A stretch of 10,763 nucleotides of DNA, taken from JBCCRH01 sp039208045. Its GTDB lineage: Bacteria; Bacteroidota; Bacteroidia; Chitinophagales; Saprospiraceae. Shown here one piece after another: positions 7,087-10,763 of the stretch. The position numbers were made by a program, and so were the translations under genes. Position 1 is the stretch's first letter; the number at the start of each line of letters is the position of its first letter. Location: positions 1-10,763 of the forward strand of contig JBCCRH010000194.1 of NCBI GenBank assembly GCA_039208045.1, given 5' to 3'. Under the pieces are notes generated by a model. The model saw nothing but the letters and a program-made list of their open reading frames with translations. It was not told where the DNA came from and did not search any database.

Positions 7087-7722
7087 ATGCGTAATAAAAC
7101 GCTTACACTTCAAATCGGTATTTTGCTAGGATTCAACTTTAAAAAATCAGTTCAGGCGCTTAATTTTTTTGCTATACAAGCCGGAGGTACCATTAATAAA
7201 ATGAAAGCCTTAAAGCTAATTTGGCTATCCGATCGATTGCATTTGCGCTTTTACAGTCGCCCAATAGTGAATGACACCTATTTCGCTCTTAATTATGGCC
7301 CTGTTGCATCTGGTACTAAGGATTTAGTTGAAAACACAAGCTTTTTAACTCCTATAGAAACCTCTTACCGCAATCAGTTTATCCGTACAGATGCTGAAAA
7401 TATTTATCAATATTATTCTATTGCACCAATCGATCCGAAAGTTTTTTCCCAGACGGACTTAGCGATGATGCGTAAAATTTTTGAGACTTTCGGGCACTTA
7501 ACTGAGTTTGAATTATCAGAGGAATCACATAAGTATCCCGAGTGGAAGCGCTTTGAAAGCCACTTAGAATCAAAGACAGCATCTCGATTTGAAATGGACT
7601 ACAAAGATTTTTTTGCAGCTGTTCAGGGTAATCAACATAATATCTTTTCGCTTGATGAAGTCACGCTAGAAGATTCCAAAGCAATTTTTATTGAAAATGG
7701 CTACATCTACCAGTTGGTATGA
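7087..7722 (+). CDS. Panacea-domain (SocA/DUF4065-like) putative antitoxin
   Basis: A 211-residue protein whose residues about 20-155 match the Panacea antitoxin domain: ALNFFAIQAGGTINKMKALKLIWLSDRLHLRFYSRPI (24-60), then DTYFALNYGPVASGTKDL (63-80), and the later LSEESHKYPEWKRF (143-156), where relatives have a similar histidine/tryptophan helix. Panacea domains are known to neutralise many unrelated toxins and to sit next to the toxin gene. The remaining 55 residues are divergent and may be the toxin-specific part. There is no separate N-terminal helix-turn-helix, so any DNA binding to the upstream inverted repeat would need the Panacea fold, the tail or the toxin complex. The stop codon overlaps the next start (ATGA), indicating translational coupling. 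The gene is AT-rich (32% GC in one counted line). A Panacea protein with a non-antitoxin role is the main alternative. Confidence 0.85.
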   Translation: MRNKTLTLQIGILLGFNFKKSVQALNFFAIQAGGTINKMKALKLIWLSDRLHLRFYSRPIVNDTYFALNYGPVASGTKDLVENTSFLTPIETSYRNQFIRTDAENIYQYYSIAPIDPKVFSQTDLAMMRKIFETFGHLTEFELSEESHKYPEWKRFESHLESKTASRFEMDYKDFFAAVQGNQHNIFSLDEVTLEDSKAIFIENGYIYQLV

Positions 7723-8156
7723 AGCTACCATCAGATATTTTTATTGCAGGCTTAGCCCCTGGAAAAGTCTATTATTTCGAAAGTGAGCAGCTGAGTACAA
7801 ACATTCCACATTATTTTATCTGCTTGACGATTAATGCCGACGAATTAGTAATATTAGCCTGCTGCACTTCACAATTTGAAAAAAGAAAACGCTTTATCGA
7901 GTCAAGGAATCTGCCTCATTCTACGCTAGTATGGATTTCTCCTAATGATGAAAATGGCTTTAGCAGAGATACTTTCGTGGATTGTAATAGCTATTTTGAT
8001 TATTCTAAAGAAGAATTGAAGCGACTCTATGAATCAGATATTCTATCTTTCACTGGGGAAGTTTCAGAAGATGTACTTGTCCAAATTTATATAGGTATGA
8101 AGGATAGCCCACTTATAGAAGAAGCTATTAAAGATAGATTACCCGAAATTGGATAG
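7719..8156 (+). CDS. Putative toxin partner of the Panacea protein, unrecognised family
   Basis: A 145-residue cytoplasmic protein with no signal peptide or membrane segment. I do not recognise a named family. Its start overlaps the Panacea stop by four bases, the classic arrangement of an antitoxin-toxin pair. The sequence reads as short beta strands, GKVYYFE (15-21), PHYFICLTI (30-38), ELVILACCTSQ (42-52), STLVWISP (68-75) and DTFVDCNSYF (84-93), followed by a helical C-terminus with GEVSEDVLVQIYIGMKDSP (113-131). That order, with G-x-V near the start and a G-x-V-S-E-D-x-L helix near the end, recalls the SH3-like barrel of PemK/MazF ribonucleases. The similarity is weak and is inference from pattern. 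Candidate conserved positions are H31, C35, T50, S51, H67, D84 and D88. It could instead be a novel toxin fold. Confidence 0.7.
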   Translation: MKLPSDIFIAGLAPGKVYYFESEQLSTNIPHYFICLTINADELVILACCTSQFEKRKRFIESRNLPHSTLVWISPNDENGFSRDTFVDCNSYFDYSKEELKRLYESDILSFTGEVSEDVLVQIYIGMKDSPLIEEAIKDRLPEIG

Positions 8157-8171
8157 GAGCTCCCCCTATTG

Positions 8172-8198
8172 ACTTTTGCCCGAAAAGTAAGTACTTTT
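8172..8198 (+). terminator. Overlapping alternative hairpins after the toxin gene
   Basis: ACTTTT (8172-8177), AAAAGT (8183-8188) and ACTTTT (8193-8198) follow the toxin stop by 15 bases. The central arm can pair with either flank but not both, and the second hairpin ends in TTTT. This could be a weak terminator or a switchable structure. The stems are short (6 bases) and AT-rich, so function is uncertain. Confidence 0.35.
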
Positions 8199-8290
8199 AG
8201 CCTAGAGGTTAGAAATCCCTCCCTCTTTATCGCCTAAGGCGGTAATACCTTGTCTGTATAAAAAAGCTTTAAGAAGGTTATTGCAACGTG

Positions 8291-8314
8291 CAAAAATGGA
8301 ATGCTCCATTTTTG
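8291..8314. terminator. Ten-base-pair hairpin, possible bidirectional terminator
   Basis: CAAAAATGGA (8291-8300) pairs perfectly with 8305-8314 around the loop ATGC. Each strand ends the stem in a run of five T, so it could stop transcription from either side. The run lies within the stem instead of after it, which is not the textbook form. It is the strongest simple hairpin between the Panacea module and the DUF5723 gene. Confidence 0.5.
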
Positions 8315-8327
8315 GCCGACATACTAT

Positions 8328-8379
8328 GTCATTCCTCTATTAATCGCGATGCGATTGATGGCGGCCTCCAGGGAATGAT
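8328..8379. repeat. Nested palindromic, REP-like structure
   Basis: TCATTCC (8329-8335) pairs with GGAATGA (8372-8378), and inside it AATCGC (8342-8347) pairs with GCGATT (8351-8356). Immediately before, GACATACTATGTC (8318-8330) is a further dyad. TCATTCC...GGAATGA palindromes are a common form of dispersed bacterial repeat, so a REP-like unit is likely, but copy number cannot be seen from one window. A structured leader for the downstream gene is the alternative. Confidence 0.4.
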
Positions 8380-8428
8380 CCGGAAGAGAAAACTATAGGC
8401 TGTACTAGTCTATTAAAAGCAACATTCT

Positions 8429-10477
8429 ATGAAATCGCCAGTGAAGCGGTTTATACTGATAGTTTTATGGCTATACAGTATGGCCAGCTTAAATGCACAG
8501 CCCCATATCACCCTGTACCACATGCCGCATGTACCACAGGCGCAGCAGCTCAACCCGGCACAGCCAAGCTATGCCAAAGGCTACCTGATGGTACCCTTGC
8601 TATCTGGTGGGAGCTTTGGTGCTTCCAATTCTGCTTTTGCCCTACGGGATATTGGATTGCGGGGCTTAAACTTCAATTTTGGCGACCGCCAGCCGCTTCA
8701 GCTATTAGCTCAGCAGACTGGTGCGAATGAACTGCTACAATCCTACTTGTCTTTGGATTGGTTATCTGCAGGGTTCCAGCTAGGGAAGGGATATTGGAGT
8801 TTTGGAATTACGGAGCGTATGGCGCTACAGAGTCGATACAATGCTGATTTCGTTACTCTTTTTGCAGATGCCGAGGAAGGGCAACTGGTAGAAGAGAGGC
8901 GGTATAACCTAGGGAATTTTGCGTTAAACGCCTTGCATTGGCGATCCTACAGCATTGGCTATGCCTATCAAGTTAACAAAAAGCTTCGGCTGGGTACTCG
9001 ATTGAAATACTTGTGGGGATACGAAGCGGCACAAACTCAGAATCGTGACTTAACTATTCGAGCAACAGGTAATCCCGATTTTTATGAACTGGAAGGCCAA
9101 CTTCGCTTTCATACGGCAGGATTTACTAATTTGAGTCATGAGGGAACAGATATAGTGGCCTATTTTTCCAACCCACAAAACCAAGGCTTTGCCTTCGATC
9201 TAGGGGTACACTTTCGTGTAAATGACCGCTTGGAACTTGCTGCGAGTGTAACAGACATTGGTGGTATCAATTGGGAAAACAACACAAATAGTCAAACCAT
9301 CAGTCAAGCTATCATTGATCCTTTTGAACAGGCTGATTCTATTTTTACCAACTTGACCGAAGCCATTATCAGTCAGCCTGAAAACTTTAGAACGCAGCTC
9401 CCCACTCGTGCCTACCTCAGCGCCCAGTATTTCTTTAGGCCTCAAACCTCTGTAGGCCTGCTCTTACATCCTCACTGGTGGGCCGACTACTTTGGCATGG
9501 CTGCTAGTGTTTCTCTAAATACTCGCTTTCGCAAATGGCTGGGGCTATCGGTAAATTATACGTACCTCCCCGAAAATGCTACTAATATAGGCACTGGCTT
9601 TTCTCTCAACCTTGGAGCATTGCAGCTTTATGGAATTTCGGATAATGTCCTATCTTTTTTAGGGGATGAACGTGCCATGCACCTTCAGGGCGGCATCAAC
9701 TATACCTTCCATCGTACGCTGCGCACTACCTGGGAAGAAGAACCACTCGCTGTGGAAGACCTGTACAATATTCCTACCCCAGAGGTGCTACCTGATCCTA
9801 GCTCGATAGCTGTTGAAGCCCCTACCAGTCCGTATTACACACTTCAGGGAGATGTACGAAGCCGAGAAGATGGCGCGCCACTCGATCAGTTTAATATGGA
9901 TGTGTTCGAAATTTTACCAGATGGACAGGAGGAACTGATCAGAACTGGCCGCTACCCACAAGCTATTTTTCAGTTGAGTTTGAAGAGAGGGGTCGCCTAT
10001 CGCCTTCGCCTAGAACGCTGGAGGCATGAAACGACTACCTTTGACATTCCCGTAGATTATGAAAAACGCAACGATCCATTGCTCTTGTTCTTAGCTAAAG
10101 AAAAAGAGGAAGCCACCACCAAACTCATCCACGATCAAGAAGAGGAGGAGGAGCCTTATTTGATTATCGGCACTCCGCTCCCCCCAGCTGATACGCCTAC
10201 TGCACTTCAAGAAGTGCTTCCTGCACCAGAATTACCAAGCAATATATTTACCCCAAAGGGAGAAGTAGAGGAAGAGCCTTCTTTTTTTGCCATCACCCAA
10301 CGCACGAGCTTGCGCGCAAAAGCTACGCACCAGTCTAAAGTACTTCAGCGCCTAGCAGTGGGCACAGAGGTAGAGCTACTGGAGAAAACTCGTGCTAGCT
10401 GGTGGAAAATAAGAATAGCACAGCGTGAAGGTTGGGTAAAAGCGAAGCTTTTAGAGAAAATAGATCACCGAAGTTAA
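8429..10477 (+). CDS. DUF5723-type outer-membrane protein with C-terminal SH3-like domain
   Basis: A 682-residue exported protein. The signal peptide ends near LNAQ (21-24). Residues about 26-430 fit DUF5723, a Bacteroidota-specific outer-membrane beta-barrel family: the opening TLYHMPHVPQAQQLNPA and PLLSGGSFGASNSAF are characteristic, followed by alternating strands with aromatic ends (LDWLSAGFQLGKGYWSFGI, YSIGYAYQVNKKLRLGTRLKY). After a proline/acidic linker, residues about 468-557 (YYTLQGDVRSREDGAPLDQF...) look like an immunoglobulin-like regulatory or OmpA-associated beta-sandwich. A second acidic linker has a run of six glutamate/aspartate residues near 569-576. Residues 618-678 form a bacterial SH3-like domain (TSLRAKATHQSKVLQRLAVG, WWKIRIAQREGWV), expected to bind cell wall or protein. 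It is probably an outer-membrane structural or gliding/envelope component; the exact role is unknown. It runs convergently into a palindromic element. Confidence 0.8.
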   Translation: MKSPVKRFILIVLWLYSMASLNAQPHITLYHMPHVPQAQQLNPAQPSYAKGYLMVPLLSGGSFGASNSAFALRDIGLRGLNFNFGDRQPLQLLAQQTGANELLQSYLSLDWLSAGFQLGKGYWSFGITERMALQSRYNADFVTLFADAEEGQLVEERRYNLGNFALNALHWRSYSIGYAYQVNKKLRLGTRLKYLWGYEAAQTQNRDLTIRATGNPDFYELEGQLRFHTAGFTNLSHEGTDIVAYFSNPQNQGFAFDLGVHFRVNDRLELAASVTDIGGINWENNTNSQTISQAIIDPFEQADSIFTNLTEAIISQPENFRTQLPTRAYLSAQYFFRPQTSVGLLLHPHWWADYFGMAASVSLNTRFRKWLGLSVNYTYLPENATNIGTGFSLNLGALQLYGISDNVLSFLGDERAMHLQGGINYTFHRTLRTTWEEEPLAVEDLYNIPTPEVLPDPSSIAVEAPTSPYYTLQGDVRSREDGAPLDQFNMDVFEILPDGQEELIRTGRYPQAIFQLSLKRGVAYRLRLERWRHETTTFDIPVDYEKRNDPLLLFLAKEKEEATTKLIHDQEEEEEPYLIIGTPLPPADTPTALQEVLPAPELPSNIFTPKGEVEEEPSFFAITQRTSLRAKATHQSKVLQRLAVGTEVELLEKTRASWWKIRIAQREGWVKAKLLEKIDHRS

Positions 10478-10638
10478 GTAACAGCCAAAGAATAAGTTCC
10501 GCATTTTGGCAAGGGGATTTTGCTCTAAGACAAGGCGAAAAACGCAGACGATGCCCAGCATCGGCGAGGCTTTTCAACGTAGTATTAGAGCAAAAGAGCC
10601 AGCCATAAATCGAGAAGTTATTCTTTGACTGTTACTAA
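10475..10638. mobile_element. MITE-like long imperfect palindrome between convergent genes
   Basis: Outer arms 10477-10499 and 10614-10636 pair at 21 of 23 positions and begin AGTAACAG. A second perfect stem of 11 pairs joins 10518-10528 (TTTTGCTCTAA) to 10585-10595. A central stem CGATGC/GCATCG has a CCA loop at 10550-10564, and imperfect pairing fills the space between stems, so the whole unit is one palindrome. TAA flanks both sides (10475-10477 and 10636-10638), fitting a 3-base target duplication. There is no coding capacity, as expected of a miniature inverted-repeat element moved by a transposase elsewhere. Both neighbouring stop codons lie on its edges, and its RNA would fold in either orientation, so it may also terminate transcription on both strands. 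Confidence 0.7.
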
Positions 10639-10763
10639 AGGTTAGAGGTAATCAGCAAGTCCATATCGGTAGACTTGATTTTAAATCGTTCGCCCAAATA
10701 CTCGTTGGTGAGGCACCCTTTATAGGTATAAACCCCATGCCTTAGGCCTAGATTGGATACAAA
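10635..10763 (-). CDS. Probable alanine dehydrogenase, C-terminal end (partial)
   Basis: A minus-strand reading frame enters from the right edge and stays open for 42 codons to a TAG at 10635-10637. The residues include LRHGVYTYKGCLTNEYLGE and end DMDLLITSNL. The pattern R-x-G-V-Y-x-Y-x-G-x-L-T-N followed by a short D-x-D-L-L tail resembles the C-terminus of Bacteroidota NAD-dependent alanine dehydrogenases, which interconvert alanine and pyruvate. The catalytic and NAD-binding parts lie outside the window, so the assignment rests on the tail alone. It is convergent with the DUF5723 gene, and its stop codon lies within the outer end of the palindromic element. Confidence 0.55.
   Translation of the reverse strand, partial: FVSNLGLRHGVYTYKGCLTNEYLGERFKIKSTDMDLLITSNL

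Noticed and set aside
8467..8730. Plus-strand frame of 87 codons inside the DUF5723 gene
   Set aside because: Overlaps the signal peptide and barrel start of a clear gene in another frame; cysteine/tryptophan-rich nonsense composition.

Overview
The window looks like a chromosomal stretch from a Bacteroidota bacterium, most likely a Saprospiria/Lewinella-type or related marine lineage (lineage is inference). The evidence is a set of protein families typical of that phylum: a secreted GIN-domain (DUF2807) protein, a DUF5723 outer-membrane protein, a jelly-roll plus OmpA envelope protein and a single-chain glycyl-tRNA synthetase. Shine-Dalgarno sequences are not obvious, leaders are A-rich, and candidate promoters resemble the Bacteroidota TTG / TAnnTTTG pattern.

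Left part (1-3678). A non-coding leader carries a perfect 16-base palindrome and a stray 57-base copy of the tail of a gene that lies 3.4 kb downstream. Next come an AT-rich yhcG-family (DUF1016) PD-(D/E)XK nuclease gene and a large multidomain envelope protein: signal peptide, jelly-roll-like region, OmpA domain, and a domain resembling the erythromycin-esterase/ChaN/TraB fold. The stray tail differs from the real one by a single synonymous base. It looks like the remnant of a tandem paralogue, with yhcG sitting between remnant and intact gene.

Middle part (3679-6999). A VOC-family protein gene converges, with a one-base gap, on a gene for a small HD-like protein whose metal-binding HD has become HN. 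Upstream of the latter, on the same strand, is the secreted GIN-domain protein gene, divergent from glyQS, the housekeeping glycyl-tRNA synthetase.

Right part (7000-10763). A two-gene cassette encodes a Panacea-domain (SocA/DUF4065-like) putative antitoxin and a 145-residue unrecognised partner, overlapping by ATGA. It is preceded by a perfect 14-base inverted repeat over the predicted promoter, so it is a good candidate toxin-antitoxin module with a little-described toxin. A 272-base gap after it is dense in dyads. Then comes a 682-residue DUF5723 protein with a C-terminal SH3-like domain. It converges on the 3' end of a probable alanine dehydrogenase gene. A ~160-base imperfect palindrome, MITE-like, fills the gap exactly: the stop codons of both genes lie on its outer edges.

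The two AT-rich modules (yhcG and the Panacea pair) look like accessory genes dropped between conserved envelope and translation genes. No tRNA, rRNA, CRISPR array or complete insertion sequence was seen.
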